Positions 34,509-44,914 of a stretch of 56,928 nucleotides of DNA are shown here, piece after piece (positions within the stretch are counted from its first letter, which is position 1; every line of letters starts with the position of its first letter). The DNA comes from Bacteroidales bacterium (GTDB taxonomy: Bacteria > Bacteroidota > Bacteroidia > Bacteroidales > Bacteroidaceae): contig JAQXZK010000030.1 in assembly GCA_029227175.1 (NCBI GenBank), positions 1 to 56,928 of the forward strand, in the 5' to 3' direction. Under the pieces are notes generated by a model that did no database searches, was not told the origin of the DNA, and saw only the letters and a program-made list of their open reading frames with translations. Both the position numbers and the translations under genes were made by a program.

Positions 34509-34976
34509 ATGATAGAAAAAAACAAAGTACTCACATTAGTAGAAAACTGGTTGGACGGACGCGAAGACTTCCTCGTCGACCTGAGCATCTCGGCTGACAA
34601 CAAAATCACCGTAGAAATCGACAACAAAGAAGGTGTGTGGATAGACGACTGCGTAGCACTAAGTCGTCACATCGAAGAGCACCTTAATCGTGAAGATGAA
34701 GACTTCGAACTCGAAGTGGGTTCTGCTGGTATCGGACAACCATTCAAGATTTTACGCCAATATAAGAACAACATCGGGAACGATGTTGAGGTTCTTACAA
34801 AAGAGGGCAAGAAACTATGTGGCACGTTGAAAGACGCGAACGACAACGAGTTTACCGTCGCCGTGCTGACAAAAGTAAAAGAAGAAGGTGCAAAACGTCC
34901 CAAACTTGTCGAACAGAACCAGCACTTCAACTATGATGATATAAAATATACTAAATACTTAATTTCTTTTAAATAA
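34509..34976 (+). CDS. rimP: Ribosome maturation factor RimP
   Basis: Cytoplasmic factor needed for late maturation of the 30S ribosomal subunit. The 155 residues match RimP: an N-terminal KH-like domain with VDDCVALSRHIE-type helix (here WIDDCVALSRHIEEHLNRE) and ELEVGSAGIGQPFKILRQYK, then an Sm-like C-terminal domain (GNDVEVLTKEGKKLCGTLKD). The canonical VSSPG motif reads VGSAG here. It is first in the classic rimP-nusA-infB order, 7 bases before nusA. Confidence 0.93.
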   Translation: MIEKNKVLTLVENWLDGREDFLVDLSISADNKITVEIDNKEGVWIDDCVALSRHIEEHLNREDEDFELEVGSAGIGQPFKILRQYKNNIGNDVEVLTKEGKKLCGTLKDANDNEFTVAVLTKVKEEGAKRPKLVEQNQHFNYDDIKYTKYLISFK

Positions 34977-34983
34977 GACTATT

Positions 34984-36246
34984 ATGGCCAAGAAAGAAGA
35001 AACCGTGAGTTTCCTGGATGCCTTTACAGAGTTCAAAGGTCAAAGAGATAACATTGATCGCGCTACCATGATTAGCGTGCTCGAAGAATCATTTCGTAGC
35101 GTGATTGCCAAGATGTTCGGAACAGACGAAAACTACGACGTTATCGTAAACCCGGATAAAGGAGACTTTGAAATTTGGAGAAATCGCGAAGTGGTAGCCG
35201 ATGAAGATCTGATAAATCCGAATCTTCAGATTTCATTAACAGATGCACAAAAAATTGACACTGATTATGAGATTGGTGAAGACGTGACCGACGAAGTGAA
35301 CTTTGCAAGTTTTGGCCGCCGAGCCATCCTAACACTCCGCCAGACTCTCGCGTCAAAGATTCTTGAGCTTGAGAAGGATAGCCTCTATAACAAATATATA
35401 GATAAAGTAGGCACCATTGTTACTGCAGAAGTATACCAGATATGGAAGAAGGAAATCTTGTTGCTTGATGATGAAGGCAACGAACTTCTTCTGCCTAAGA
35501 CAGAGCAAATACCAAGCGACTTCTACCGCAAGGGAGAAACAGCTCGCGCAGTTGTTGCCCGCGTAGATAACAAGAACAACAATCCAAAGATTATCCTAAG
35601 CCGCACATCACCTGTATTTTTGGAGCGCATGCTTGAAATGGAGGTTCCAGAAATCAACGATGGCTTGATTACCATCAAGAAGATTGCACGCATCCCGGGT
35701 GAACGCGCCAAGATTGCCGTAGAAAGCTATGACGACAGAATTGACCCGGTTGGAGCCTGTGTTGGCGTAAAGGGAAGCCGCATTCATGGCATTGTACGTG
35801 AGTTGCACAACGAAAACATCGATGTAATCAATTACACATCCAACCCACAGCTTTTCATTCAACGCGCATTGAGCCCTGCCAAAATTTCATCTATCCATCT
35901 CGATCAGGAAAACCGCAAGGCAGAAGTATACCTCAGACCTGAAGAAGTTTCATTGGCAATCGGCAAGAGCGGATTGAACATCAAGCTCGCCAGCATGCTG
36001 ACAGAATACACCATTGATGTATTCCGCGAACTTGACGCCAACGAAGAAGACCTCGACATCTATCTGGACGAGTTTAAGGACGAAATCGACCCATGGGTAA
36101 TTGATGCTATCAAAAATATCGGTATTGACACTGCCAAAGGCGTGCTCAATGCACCCCGTGAGATGCTGATTGACAAGACAGACCTGGAAGAAGAAACCAT
36201 CGACAACGTATTGGATATTCTCGCAGCAGAGTTTGAGAAAAACTAA
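34984..36246 (+). CDS. nusA: Transcription termination/antitermination factor NusA
   Basis: RNA-polymerase-binding elongation factor that modulates pausing, termination and antitermination. The 420 residues contain the N-terminal polymerase-binding domain (about 1-125), the S1 domain (about 133-200, starting VGTIVTAEVYQIW), and the tandem KH domains (RIPGERAKIAVESYD with VGACVGVKGSRIHGIVREL, then EVSLAIGKSGLNIKLASMLT). There is no long C-terminal acidic repeat region, as usual outside gammaproteobacteria. It lies between rimP and infB. A NusA-sensitive element could regulate its own operon; the leader hairpin is a candidate. Confidence 0.95.
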   Translation: MAKKEETVSFLDAFTEFKGQRDNIDRATMISVLEESFRSVIAKMFGTDENYDVIVNPDKGDFEIWRNREVVADEDLINPNLQISLTDAQKIDTDYEIGEDVTDEVNFASFGRRAILTLRQTLASKILELEKDSLYNKYIDKVGTIVTAEVYQIWKKEILLLDDEGNELLLPKTEQIPSDFYRKGETARAVVARVDNKNNNPKIILSRTSPVFLERMLEMEVPEINDGLITIKKIARIPGERAKIAVESYDDRIDPVGACVGVKGSRIHGIVRELHNENIDVINYTSNPQLFIQRALSPAKISSIHLDQENRKAEVYLRPEEVSLAIGKSGLNIKLASMLTEYTIDVFRELDANEEDLDIYLDEFKDEIDPWVIDAIKNIGIDTAKGVLNAPREMLIDKTDLEEETIDNVLDILAAEFEKN

Positions 36247-36317
36247 TCAAACGATTCTTTCTCTGTCCCAAACCTTCAGTATAATAAACATGATTTCTAA
36301 CAACTAATTGAACAAAC

Positions 36318-39300
36318 GTGTCAGTACGATTAAATAAAATAGCAAGAGACTTAAATGTAGGCATCATCACAGCTGTTGAATTCCTACAAAAGAAAGGATT
36401 TACCGTTGAGGCAAATCCTAACACGAAAATTACGGATGAACAATACGACTTATTGCTGAAGGAGTTTAGCACAGATAAGGATATCAAACAACGTTCTGAT
36501 AAATTCATCCGCGACCGTCACACCAAAGATCGCAACAAAACTTCTGTTGCTATCGAGGGTTACGAGAATCCTAAAGAGGAGGAAGACAAAAAATTCATCT
36601 CTGCCAAAGACTCTATCGAAAACTTCATACCGAAATTTAAACCTGTCGGCAAAATCGAATTAGACAAGTTAAACGGCAAGATACATTCTGTTGCTCCTCA
36701 AGCTGAACCGTCCCAAACAGAAGAGGCTCCAAAGACGGAAGAAGCAATGCTTGAGACCAAGCCAGAACCGACCACAGAGACACTGGCAGAAATAAAGCCT
36801 GAAACTCATAAGGATTCGGAATCCCAAGCAAACGCAGGTGAGGCATCTCAATCAGTAGTAAAAGAACCAGAGATAACAGAAGAACCTGTCGTTGCAGGAA
36901 AAGAGCCAGAACCTGAAGCTGGAACAACCACACCTTCTGTGGAATCTGTAGCAGACACAACAGAAGAAAAAGAGACCCGGAATCTGGACAACAATCCAGA
37001 GGGGAAAGAAGAAACCGAAGAAATCTTCCGCATTCGTCCGACAGAGCCGAGCACAAAGCTGAACGTCATCGGTCAGATCGACCTGAACATTCTGAACCAA
37101 TCTACTCGCCCCAAAAAGAAGAGCAAGGAGGAACGCAAGCGTGAACGTGACGAAAAAGAAAAGGCTCGCCAAGACCAGCGCAAACAAATAAAGGACGCTA
37201 TCATCAAGGAGATTCGCCACGATGACGGCAGACCAAACAGCCCAAGCTTCAACAACGACAGTCCTAAGAAGAAACGCCAGCGCATTGTCAAGGAGCGTGT
37301 TGATATCAACGATGCACAGAACTTCCAGCACCGCGACAATGACAAGAGCGACCGTCAACAGCAGAACAATAACCAACAGAACTTCGGTGGTCAACAAGGA
37401 CAGAACAAGAAGAACAAGGATCGTGACCGTAACCGTAATAAACAGCAAGCGTTTATAGCCAAGCAAGATGTCAGCGAAGAAGATGTTGCAAAGCAGGTTA
37501 AAGAGACATTGGCACGACTTACCTCCAAAAGCAAGAGCAAAGGAGCCAAATATCGCAAGGAAAAACGCGAGATGGCATCAAACCGTATGCACGAACTGGA
37601 AAGCCAAGAACTGGCAGAAAGCAGAATTTTAAAACTGACAGAATTCGTTACAGCAAACGAACTTGCAACCATGATGGACGTAAGTGTCACACAAGTCATC
37701 AGTACTTGTATGAGTGTAGGCATCATGGTCAGCATCAACCAGCGACTTGACGCCGAGACCATAAACCTCGTAGCAGACGAGTTTGGCTTTAAAACAGAAT
37801 ATGTCAGTGCACAGGTTGCCCAGACAATTGTAGAAGAAGCTGATGCAGAGGAAGACCTTGAGCCACGTGCACCTATCGTCACTGTTATGGGTCACGTTGA
37901 CCATGGTAAGACATCATTGTTGGACTATATCCGCAAATCAAACGTCATCGCAGGCGAAGCCGGCGGTATTACACAGCATATCGGTGCCTACCATGTAACC
38001 TTGGAAGACGGACGTAAGATTACCTTCTTAGACACTCCTGGCCACGAAGCATTTACAGCCATGCGTGCCCGCGGTGCCAAAGTAACTGATGTTGTCGTTA
38101 TTATTGTTGCGGCCGACGATGATGTAATGCCTCAGACCAAAGAAGCTATCAGCCACGCTACTGCTGCCGGAGTGCCTATCGTATTTGCAATCAACAAGGT
38201 CGATAAGCCAACTGCCAATCCGGACAAAATCAAAGAGCAGTTGGCTGCCATGAACTTTCTCGTGGAGGATTGGGGCGGCAAATACCAATCACAAGACATC
38301 TCTGCCAAGAAAGGTACCGGTGTAAACGAACTGATGGAAAAAGTGCTTCTCGAAGCTGAAATGCTTGACCTGAAGGCAAATCCGAACAGGAAAGCAACAG
38401 GTAGCATTATAGAATCTTCTTTGGATAAAGGTCGTGGTTATGTAGCAACTGTACTTGTATCCAACGGTACACTGAAGAAAGGCGACATCGTGCTTGCCGG
38501 AACATGCTTCGGCCGTGTCAAAGCGATGTTCAACGAACGCAATCAACAGCTAAAGGAGGCCGGTCCATCCGAACCTGCATTGATTCTGGGCTTGAACGGA
38601 GCTCCTGCAGCAGGCGATACATTCCACGTCTTTGACACAGAACAGGAAGCACGCGAGGTAGCGAACAAACGCGAGCAGCTGCAACGAGAACAAGGCCTGC
38701 GAACCGCCAAGATTCTAACCTTGGATGAAATCGGCCGCCGTTTAGCCTTGGGCGACTTCCATGAGTTGAACCTCATAGTCAAAGGTGATGTAGACGGTTC
38801 TGTCGAAGCTTTGAGTGACTCTTTGATAAAATTGAGTACCGAACAGATTCAAGTCAATGTCATCCACAAGGCTGTCGGTCAAATCAGCGAATCAGATGTA
38901 TCGTTGGCAGCAGCTTCCGATGCCATTATCATAGGCTTCCAGGTTCGCCCCTCAGGCCCAGCCTCAAGACTGGCCGAACAGGAGAAGGTGGACATACGCA
39001 AATATTCTGTCATCTACGACGCTATTGAAGAAGTGAAGTCTGCTATGGAAGGTATGCTCGCTCCTACTCTCAAAGAACAGGTTACAGCAACCATCGAAGT
39101 GCGTGAGGTATTCCACATCAGCAAGGTTGGCCAGGTGGCCGGAGCAATGGTTAAGACCGGTAAAGTCAAAAGAACAGACAAGGCTCGTCTTATCAGAGAC
39201 GGCATTGTGGTGTTCACCGGTTCTATCAATGCGTTGAAACGTTTTAAAGACGATGTGAAGGAAGTGGCAACAAACTTCGAATGTGGTATCAGCCTGACCA

Positions 39301-39371
39301 ATTGTAACGACATCAAAGTGGGTGACATCATTGAGTCTTACGAAGAAATCGAAGTAAAGAAAACACTCTAA
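36318..39371 (+). CDS. infB: Translation initiation factor IF-2
   Basis: GTPase that brings initiator tRNA to the 30S subunit. The start is GTG at 36318, giving 1017 residues, on the long side owing to a low-complexity region. An N-terminal IF2N domain (1-50) is followed by a roughly 330-residue Glu/Pro/Thr- then Lys/Arg/Asn/Gln-rich linker, a second IF2N-like domain (about 435-495), and the G domain beginning at residue 525 with [17 protein letters not shown] and NKVDKP are also present. Domains II-IV follow to the end. It starts 71 bases after nusA and ends 3 bases before cvpA. Confidence 0.96.
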   Translation: MSVRLNKIARDLNVGIITAVEFLQKKGFTVEANPNTKITDEQYDLLLKEFSTDKDIKQRSDKFIRDRHTKDRNKTSVAIEGYENPKEEEDKKFISAKDSIENFIPKFKPVGKIELDKLNGKIHSVAPQAEPSQTEEAPKTEEAMLETKPEPTTETLAEIKPETHKDSESQANAGEASQSVVKEPEITEEPVVAGKEPEPEAGTTTPSVESVADTTEEKETRNLDNNPEGKEETEEIFRIRPTEPSTKLNVIGQIDLNILNQSTRPKKKSKEERKRERDEKEKARQDQRKQIKDAIIKEIRHDDGRPNSPSFNNDSPKKKRQRIVKERVDINDAQNFQHRDNDKSDRQQQNNNQQNFGGQQGQNKKNKDRDRNRNKQQAFIAKQDVSEEDVAKQVKETLARLTSKSKSKGAKYRKEKREMASNRMHELESQELAESRILKLTEFVTANELATMMDVSVTQVISTCMSVGIMVSINQRLDAETINLVADEFGFKTEYVSAQVAQTIVEEADAEEDLEPRAPIVTVMGHVDHGKTSLLDYIRKSNVIAGEAGGITQHIGAYHVTLEDGRKITFLDTPGHEAFTAMRARGAKVTDVVVIIVAADDDVMPQTKEAISHATAAGVPIVFAINKVDKPTANPDKIKEQLAAMNFLVEDWGGKYQSQDISAKKGTGVNELMEKVLLEAEMLDLKANPNRKATGSIIESSLDKGRGYVATVLVSNGTLKKGDIVLAGTCFGRVKAMFNERNQQLKEAGPSEPALILGLNGAPAAGDTFHVFDTEQEAREVANKREQLQREQGLRTAKILTLDEIGRRLALGDFHELNLIVKGDVDGSVEALSDSLIKLSTEQIQVNVIHKAVGQISESDVSLAAASDAIIIGFQVRPSGPASRLAEQEKVDIRKYSVIYDAIEEVKSAMEGMLAPTLKEQVTATIEVREVFHISKVGQVAGAMVKTGKVKRTDKARLIRDGIVVFTGSINALKRFKDDVKEVATNFECGISLTNCNDIKVGDIIESYEEIEVKKTL

Positions 39372-39374
39372 TAT

Positions 39375-39932
39375 ATGACACTGGCAACATTTGATATTAT
39401 AATTCTAATCATTGTGGCAGCAGGGTTGATTGTTGGTGCAAAAAAAGGCATCATCAAGCAACTCGCTTCCATCATAGGTCTGATTGCCGGTATTATTGCA
39501 GCCAAAATCATGTATGAGACGGTAGCAGAGTGGCTCTGCCCCACTGTTACCGACAACATGACCATTGCACAAATCCTTTCGTTTGTCTTGATTTGGATTG
39601 CTGTGCCATTACTTTTTTCACTCGCTGCCTCTGTCATAACAAAAGCGCTGGAATTGATATATCTGGGGTGGCTGAACCGGATTTTGGGAGCAGCCTTAGG
39701 AGTCATGAAGTATGCACTGCTCCTAAGTATCTTGTTTTGTACAATAGACTTTTTAGACAACAAAAACGAGTTAATCTCTCAAGAGACAAAACAGTCCTCC
39801 ATCTTATACACACCCACTAAGGGAATTGCTACTTGGTTATTTCCGATTGCCAAAAGAACAGCAGAAAAATACATACACCCCAAACAAGGTGTTCAACAAA
39901 CCGGAATAGAGGAGGGAGAAAATCAAGTATGA
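39375..39932 (+). CDS. CvpA-family membrane protein
   Basis: A 185-residue inner-membrane protein of the CvpA family (named for colicin V production; its general role is unclear). Four hydrophobic helices are visible near residues 5-22, 29-48, 62-85 and 100-120, with the family glycine pattern [26 protein letters not shown] at the start (residues about 20-46). The soluble C-terminal tail is about 60 residues. It starts 3 bases after infB, and its TGA overlaps the sufB ATG (ATGA at 39929-39932), so translation of the two is likely coupled. Confidence 0.85.
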   Translation: MTLATFDIIILIIVAAGLIVGAKKGIIKQLASIIGLIAGIIAAKIMYETVAEWLCPTVTDNMTIAQILSFVLIWIAVPLLFSLAASVITKALELIYLGWLNRILGAALGVMKYALLLSILFCTIDFLDNKNELISQETKQSSILYTPTKGIATWLFPIAKRTAEKYIHPKQGVQQTGIEEGENQV

Positions 39933-41407
39933 CAGATAAAGTACAATCATCGGCAACCAACAAGAAGTCCAACGAATACGTCCGTCGGGTTGCTGAAGAA
40001 AAATATAAATACGGATTCACGACCGACATTCACACCGAAGTCATTGAGAAAGGTTTGAATGAGGAAGTGATTCGTATTATCTCTCAAAAAAAAGGCGAGC
40101 CGGACTGGCTGCTTGAGTTCAGATTGAAAGCCTTTCGTTACTGGCAGACTCAAGAGATGCCCACATGGGCTCATTTGAGGATTCCCGAAATTGACTACCA
40201 GTCCATCTCCTATTATGCCGACCCAACCCAGAAATCGAAAGAAGACAACCGTAACAAGGAAATAGACCCGGAATTGGTCAAGACTTTTGACAAGTTGGGC
40301 ATTCCTCTTGAAGAACGGGCGGCGTTGAGCGGTATGGCTGTTGATGCGATCATGGACTCCGTTTCTGTAAAAACCACATCCACAGAGAAACTTAAAGAGC
40401 TTGGCATTATATTTTGCAGTATCAGCGAAGCCGTCAAACAATATCCGGATTTGGTCCGACAGTATCTAGGGTCCGTCGTCAATTATCGTGATAATTTCTT
40501 TGCAGCACTCAATTCCGCGGTATTCAGTGACGGTTCCTTTGTCTTTATACCCAAAGGAGTGCGATGTCCCATGGAATTGAGCACATATTTCCGCATTAAT
40601 GCCAAAGGAACCGGACAGTTTGAACGCACGCTCATTGTGGCGGAAGATGACTCGTACGTATCCTATCTCGAAGGTTGTACGGCACCTATGCGAGACGAGA
40701 ACCAACTTCATGCCGCCATTGTAGAAATCGTTATACTGAACCGCGCAGAAGTGAAATACAGCACTGTTCAGAACTGGTATCCCGGCGACAGCGAAGGGAA
40801 AGGCGGCATTTACAATTTCGTTACCAAACGGGGGCACTGTAAAGGAGAAGGCAGCAAACTTTCATGGACGCAGGTTGAAACCGGTTCGGCTATCACATGG
40901 AAATATCCCTCCTGCATTCTTTCGGGAGACAACTCGACTGCCGAGTTCTATAGCGTCGCCGTGACCAACAACCATCAGCAGGCCGACACCGGCACCAAAA
41001 TGATTCATTTGGGTAAAAATACGCGTTCGACCATTGTAAGCAAAGGAATCTCGGCCGGACAAAGCGAGAATTCGTACCGAGGTCTGGTTAAGGTAAGCGA
41101 GAAAGCTGATGGAGCGCGTAACTACTCATCGTGTGACTCCCTCCTTTTAGGAAGCAACTGCGGCGCGCACACCTTCCCCTACATGGACATAAAAAACAAC
41201 ACGGCCATTATAGAACACGAGGCGACAACCTCTAAAATCAGCGAGGAACAATTGTTCTATTGCAATCAAAGAGGTATTCCCGCCGAAGAGGCCGTCGGCC
41301 TTATTGTCAATGGCTATGCCAAAGAAGTTATTAACAAACTGCCCATGGAGTTTGCTGTCGAGGCACAAAAACTTCTCAGCGTGTCGCTTGAGGGCAGTGT
41401 AGGATAA
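39929..41407 (+). CDS. sufB: Fe-S cluster assembly protein SufB
   Basis: Scaffold subunit of the SufBCD complex that builds Fe-S clusters. The ATG at 39929 gives 492 residues and matches the family start; an in-frame start at 39833 lies inside cvpA and is rejected. Conserved blocks include [40 protein letters not shown] and the C-terminal beta-helix region with [20 protein letters not shown] and [20 protein letters not shown]. Cysteine in SSCDSLL and the histidine in the family ExEHEA block are present. It overlaps cvpA by four bases and precedes sufC by 11. Confidence 0.96.
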   Translation: MTDKVQSSATNKKSNEYVRRVAEEKYKYGFTTDIHTEVIEKGLNEEVIRIISQKKGEPDWLLEFRLKAFRYWQTQEMPTWAHLRIPEIDYQSISYYADPTQKSKEDNRNKEIDPELVKTFDKLGIPLEERAALSGMAVDAIMDSVSVKTTSTEKLKELGIIFCSISEAVKQYPDLVRQYLGSVVNYRDNFFAALNSAVFSDGSFVFIPKGVRCPMELSTYFRINAKGTGQFERTLIVAEDDSYVSYLEGCTAPMRDENQLHAAIVEIVILNRAEVKYSTVQNWYPGDSEGKGGIYNFVTKRGHCKGEGSKLSWTQVETGSAITWKYPSCILSGDNSTAEFYSVAVTNNHQQADTGTKMIHLGKNTRSTIVSKGISAGQSENSYRGLVKVSEKADGARNYSSCDSLLLGSNCGAHTFPYMDIKNNTAIIEHEATTSKISEEQLFYCNQRGIPAEEAVGLIVNGYAKEVINKLPMEFAVEAQKLLSVSLEGSVG

Positions 41408-41418
41408 GATTATGAGTT

Positions 41419-42168
41419 ATGCTTGAAATCAAGAACTTACACGCCGGCATTAACGGCAAAGAAATATTAAAGGGTATTGACCTTACCATCAATGACGGAG
41501 AGGTACATGCCCTGATGGGACAGAATGGCGCAGGTAAGAGCACCCTTAGCAATATCCTGGTCGGCAATCCGGCTTACGAAGTAACACAGGGCTCTATTAC
41601 CTTCAATGGGAAAGACCTGCTGGCCATGTCGCCCGAAGACCGCGCTTGCGAGGGAGTATTCATGTCCTTCCAAACACCTATTGAGATTCCCGGAGTCTCC
41701 ATGGTGAATTTCATGCGTGCAGCACTCAATGCCAAACGGAGGTATCAAGGATTGGAGCCAATCTCGGCCAGCGAATTTCTGAAGTTAGCCAGAGAAAAGA
41801 GAAAGATTGTCGAACTTGACAACAGATTGGCAAGTCGTTCCGTGAACGAAGGATTCAGCGGCGGAGAGAAGAAACGCAATGAAATCTACCAGATGGCAAT
41901 GCTTGAACCTACTTTTGCCATTCTGGACGAGACAGACTCCGGTCTTGACGTAGACGCATTACGCATCGTGGCAGAAGGCTTCAACAAACTCCGCACTCCT
42001 CAGACCAGCGCATTGGTCATTACCCACTATCAGCGCCTGCTTGACTACCTGAAGCCGGACACCATTCACGTGCTTATGAATGGCCGAATCGTCAAGACTG
42101 ACGGTCCGACACTGGCACAAGAAATAGAGAATAAAGGATTTGACTGGATTAAAGCTGAGATACAGTGA
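41419..42168 (+). CDS. sufC: Fe-S cluster assembly ATPase SufC
   Basis: ABC-type ATPase that drives shape changes of the SufBCD scaffold. The 249 residues show Walker A GQNGAGKST (34-42), the Q-loop region FMSFQTPIEIPGV, the SufC-type signature FSGGEKKRNEIYQMAML, Walker B FAILDETDSGLD and the switch histidine in VITHYQRLL. It is cytoplasmic, despite ABC homology. Its TGA overlaps the sufD GTG start by four bases. Confidence 0.96.
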   Translation: MLEIKNLHAGINGKEILKGIDLTINDGEVHALMGQNGAGKSTLSNILVGNPAYEVTQGSITFNGKDLLAMSPEDRACEGVFMSFQTPIEIPGVSMVNFMRAALNAKRRYQGLEPISASEFLKLAREKRKIVELDNRLASRSVNEGFSGGEKKRNEIYQMAMLEPTFAILDETDSGLDVDALRIVAEGFNKLRTPQTSALVITHYQRLLDYLKPDTIHVLMNGRIVKTDGPTLAQEIENKGFDWIKAEIQ

Positions 42169-43553
42169 ACAGCGAACAACAATACATAGAACTTTTTCAA
42201 CAATACAAAGATGCCATTTGCGTTCCTTGCCCTGAGGTCATGAATCGTCCTCGGGAGGAAGCATTCAAGTCTTTTTGTGCATCAGGATTTCCTACGTTGA
42301 AAACCGAACGATACAAATACACAGATGTTCAAAAAGCATTTGCACCCAACTATGGCTTGAACCTGAACCGGATTGAAATAAAAGCCCAGACACAGGACAT
42401 TTTCAAATGCGATGTTCCGAATCTCAGTACGCTCCTGTATTTTGTTGTCAACGATAGTTTCAACAAATTCGAAATACCTTCGTACGAGCTTCCAAAAGGC
42501 ATCACTATCTGTTCGCTGTCTGACGCAGCCAGGCAATACCCCGAAATTGTCAAGAAACACTACGCTCGCATTGCTTCCGGCTTCCCCACCATCCGACAGA
42601 CAACCGACAATGCTGCTGCACCAGGAGAGCATGACGCAATCACAGACTTAAACACGATGTTCGCCCAAGACGGTCTGTTTGTTCATATCTCCAAAAACAC
42701 GAAGCTCGACAAGACACTTCAAGTCATCAACCTGCTCCACGCAAAGGTAGATATGATGATAAACCGTCGCGTCCTGATTGTGCTGGAAGAGTCAGCTGAA
42801 GCAAAGATTCTGTTCTGCGATCACACGATGGACAATCAGAACTTCCTCACCACACAGGTAACAGAGGTCTTTGCCGGAGAAAACAGTTCCCTGGAGCTGT
42901 ACGAGTTGGAAGAGACTCATGCCAAGAACCTTCGTTTCAGCAACCTGTATATTAATCAGGAAGCTTACAGCCGCGTATCTGTCAACTCACTCACGCTACA
43001 GGGAGGTACCACCAGAAACACGACCTACGTGACCTTGAAAGGACACGATGCTGAGATAAACCTCTACGGAGGAGTCATTGCAGACAAAAAACAACACGTT
43101 GACAACCATACGCTGATTGACCATCAGGCTCCCAACTGTCAAAGTAACGAGCTCTACAAATACGTTCTTGACGACGAGGCTGTCGGCGCCTTTGCCGGAC
43201 GTATCCTGGTGAGAAAAGACGCGCAAAAGACACAGTCACAAGAAACCAACGCAAATCTGTGCTCTACACCCACTGCCCGGATGTATACACAGCCCATGCT
43301 TGAGATTTATGCCGACGACGTGAAGTGTAACCACGGAGCCACCGTCGGGCAACTGAACGAGCAAGCCATCTTCTATATGCGTCAGCGAGGAATCCCCTTG
43401 GAAGAAGCCCGGATGCTGTTGAAGTTTGCCTTTATAGGCGATGTACTCGACAAGATTGCCTTGGAGCCGCTCCGTGACCGTCTGCACTACCTTACAGAGA
43501 AGCGGATTCGCGGTGAGTTCAATCAGTGCACCGGCTGCAGGCTCTGCCAGTAG
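42165..43553 (+). CDS. sufD: Fe-S cluster assembly protein SufD
   Basis: SufB-like partner in the SufBCD scaffold. The start is GTG at 42165, overlapping the sufC stop (GTGA). The 462 residues include an N-terminal helical domain (LKTERYKYTDVQKAFAPN) and a C-terminal right-handed beta-helix (HVDNHTLIDHQAPNCQSNEL, AGRILVRKDAQKTQSQETNA, DVKCNHGATVGQLNEQAIFY). Family His and Cys/His positions are present. An unusual feature is the extreme C terminus, CTGCRLCQ, a Cys-x2-Cys-x2-Cys motif at residues 455, 458 and 461. Confidence 0.94.
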   Translation: MNSEQQYIELFQQYKDAICVPCPEVMNRPREEAFKSFCASGFPTLKTERYKYTDVQKAFAPNYGLNLNRIEIKAQTQDIFKCDVPNLSTLLYFVVNDSFNKFEIPSYELPKGITICSLSDAARQYPEIVKKHYARIASGFPTIRQTTDNAAAPGEHDAITDLNTMFAQDGLFVHISKNTKLDKTLQVINLLHAKVDMMINRRVLIVLEESAEAKILFCDHTMDNQNFLTTQVTEVFAGENSSLELYELEETHAKNLRFSNLYINQEAYSRVSVNSLTLQGGTTRNTTYVTLKGHDAEINLYGGVIADKKQHVDNHTLIDHQAPNCQSNELYKYVLDDEAVGAFAGRILVRKDAQKTQSQETNANLCSTPTARMYTQPMLEIYADDVKCNHGATVGQLNEQAIFYMRQRGIPLEEARMLLKFAFIGDVLDKIALEPLRDRLHYLTEKRIRGEFNQCTGCRLCQ

Positions 43554-43591
43554 CATCTCATCCACAACCCTCAAAACACACTCGTCTGCCC

Positions 43592-44806
43592 ATGTACGAC
43601 ATTCAGAAAATACGTGAAGACTTCCCCATCCTGTCTCGCGAGGTATATCATCACCCGCTGGTCTATTTAGACAATGGGGCAACAACCCAGAAGCCCCGTC
43701 AGGTGATTGAGGCCATGGTCAATGAGTATTACTCGGTGAACGCCAATGTCCACCGGGGTGTTCACTTCCTCTCCCAACAAGCCACCGAACTGCACGAAGC
43801 ATCCAGAGAGACCGTTCGCCGGTTTATAGGAGCCCGCAGTAACTCCGAAATCATCTTCACGCGAGGCACCACCGAAAGTATGAACCTCCTTGCCTTCTGC
43901 TTTGGCGAAGCCTTCATGAAAGAAGGCGATGAAGTCATTGTCAGTACCATGGAACACCACAGCAATATTGTTCCCTGGCAACTGCTACAAAAGCGCAAGG
44001 GCATCCGGATTCAGGTCATTCCCATGAACGACAAGGGCGAACTGCAACTTGAAGAGTACAAGAAACTTTTCAACGAGCACACCAAACTTGTCAGCGTTGC
44101 CCACGTCAGTAACGTATTGGGAACCGTCAATCCCGTCAGAGAAATTATCCGGATTGCACATGAGCGAGACATTCCCGTTGCCATAGACGGCGCACAGGGT
44201 GCGCCCCACATGAAGGTTGACGTTCAGGCACTCGATGCCGACTTTTATGCTTTCAGCGGACATAAGATATATGGTCCGACCGGAGTTGGCGTACTTTACG
44301 GCAAAGAAAAACTCCTGGATGCCATGCCTCCTTATCAGGGTGGCGGTGAGATGATTCAACGCGTGAGCTTTGAGAAGACCACCTTCAATACGCTTCCGTT
44401 CAAATTCGAAGCAGGTACGCCCGACTATGTGGCCACTACCGGACTGGCCAAGGCACTCGACTACGTCTCTGCCATCGGCATGAACCAGATACAACTCCAC
44501 GAACAAGAACTCACCCAATACGCCATGCAGCAGATTCGCCAGATTCCCGACATCCATATCTATGGAGAAGCCGAACAGAAGGATGCAGTCATCTCATTCA
44601 ACGTAGGCAAAATCCATCATTTGGACATAGGCATGCTGCTCGACCGCTTGGGGATAGCAGTCCGCACAGGCCACCATTGCGCCGAGCCTCTCATGCAACG
44701 TCTGGGTATAGAAGGAACCGTACGTGCCTCCTTCGCTCTCTACAACACGAAAACCGAAGTCGACCAGCTCATTGCTGGCCTTGACCGCATAGCCAAGATG
44801 TTCTGA
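43592..44806 (+). CDS. sufS: Cysteine desulfurase SufS
   Basis: PLP enzyme that takes sulfur from L-cysteine for Fe-S cluster assembly. The ATG at 43592 gives 404 residues with the family start (MYDIQKIREDFPIL); an earlier in-frame ATG lies inside sufD. Key residues: YLDNGATTQKP, the PLP lysine Lys225 in FSGHKIYGPTGVG, and the persulfide cysteine Cys363 in RTGHHCAEPLMQR on the short SufS-type loop. It ends the sufBCDS run; no sufE or sufU partner is visible in the window. A strong terminator follows. Confidence 0.95.
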   Translation: MYDIQKIREDFPILSREVYHHPLVYLDNGATTQKPRQVIEAMVNEYYSVNANVHRGVHFLSQQATELHEASRETVRRFIGARSNSEIIFTRGTTESMNLLAFCFGEAFMKEGDEVIVSTMEHHSNIVPWQLLQKRKGIRIQVIPMNDKGELQLEEYKKLFNEHTKLVSVAHVSNVLGTVNPVREIIRIAHERDIPVAIDGAQGAPHMKVDVQALDADFYAFSGHKIYGPTGVGVLYGKEKLLDAMPPYQGGGEMIQRVSFEKTTFNTLPFKFEAGTPDYVATTGLAKALDYVSAIGMNQIQLHEQELTQYAMQQIRQIPDIHIYGEAEQKDAVISFNVGKIHHLDIGMLLDRLGIAVRTGHHCAEPLMQRLGIEGTVRASFALYNTKTEVDQLIAGLDRIAKMF

Positions 44807-44846
44807 GCAAAAACTTCACGAAGCGTACTTGACCCAAATTGGTCAA

Positions 44847-44891
44847 AAATAAGATGAGGCCGCGCCTATCTGGCACAGCCTCATCTTATTT
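44847..44891. terminator. Bidirectional terminator between sufS and ino1
   Basis: AAATAAGATGAGGC (44847-44860) pairs perfectly with GCCTCATCTTATTT (44878-44891), 17-base loop, A-rich and T-rich flanks. It lies in the 108-base gap between convergent genes. Confidence 0.88.
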
Positions 44892-44914
44892 GAACAGATT
44901 CAGTCCTTTCGTTC

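Noticed and set aside
39833..39928. Earlier in-frame start of sufB
   Set aside because: It lies wholly inside cvpA in another frame, and the family starts at the 39929 ATG, which overlaps the cvpA stop as ATGA.
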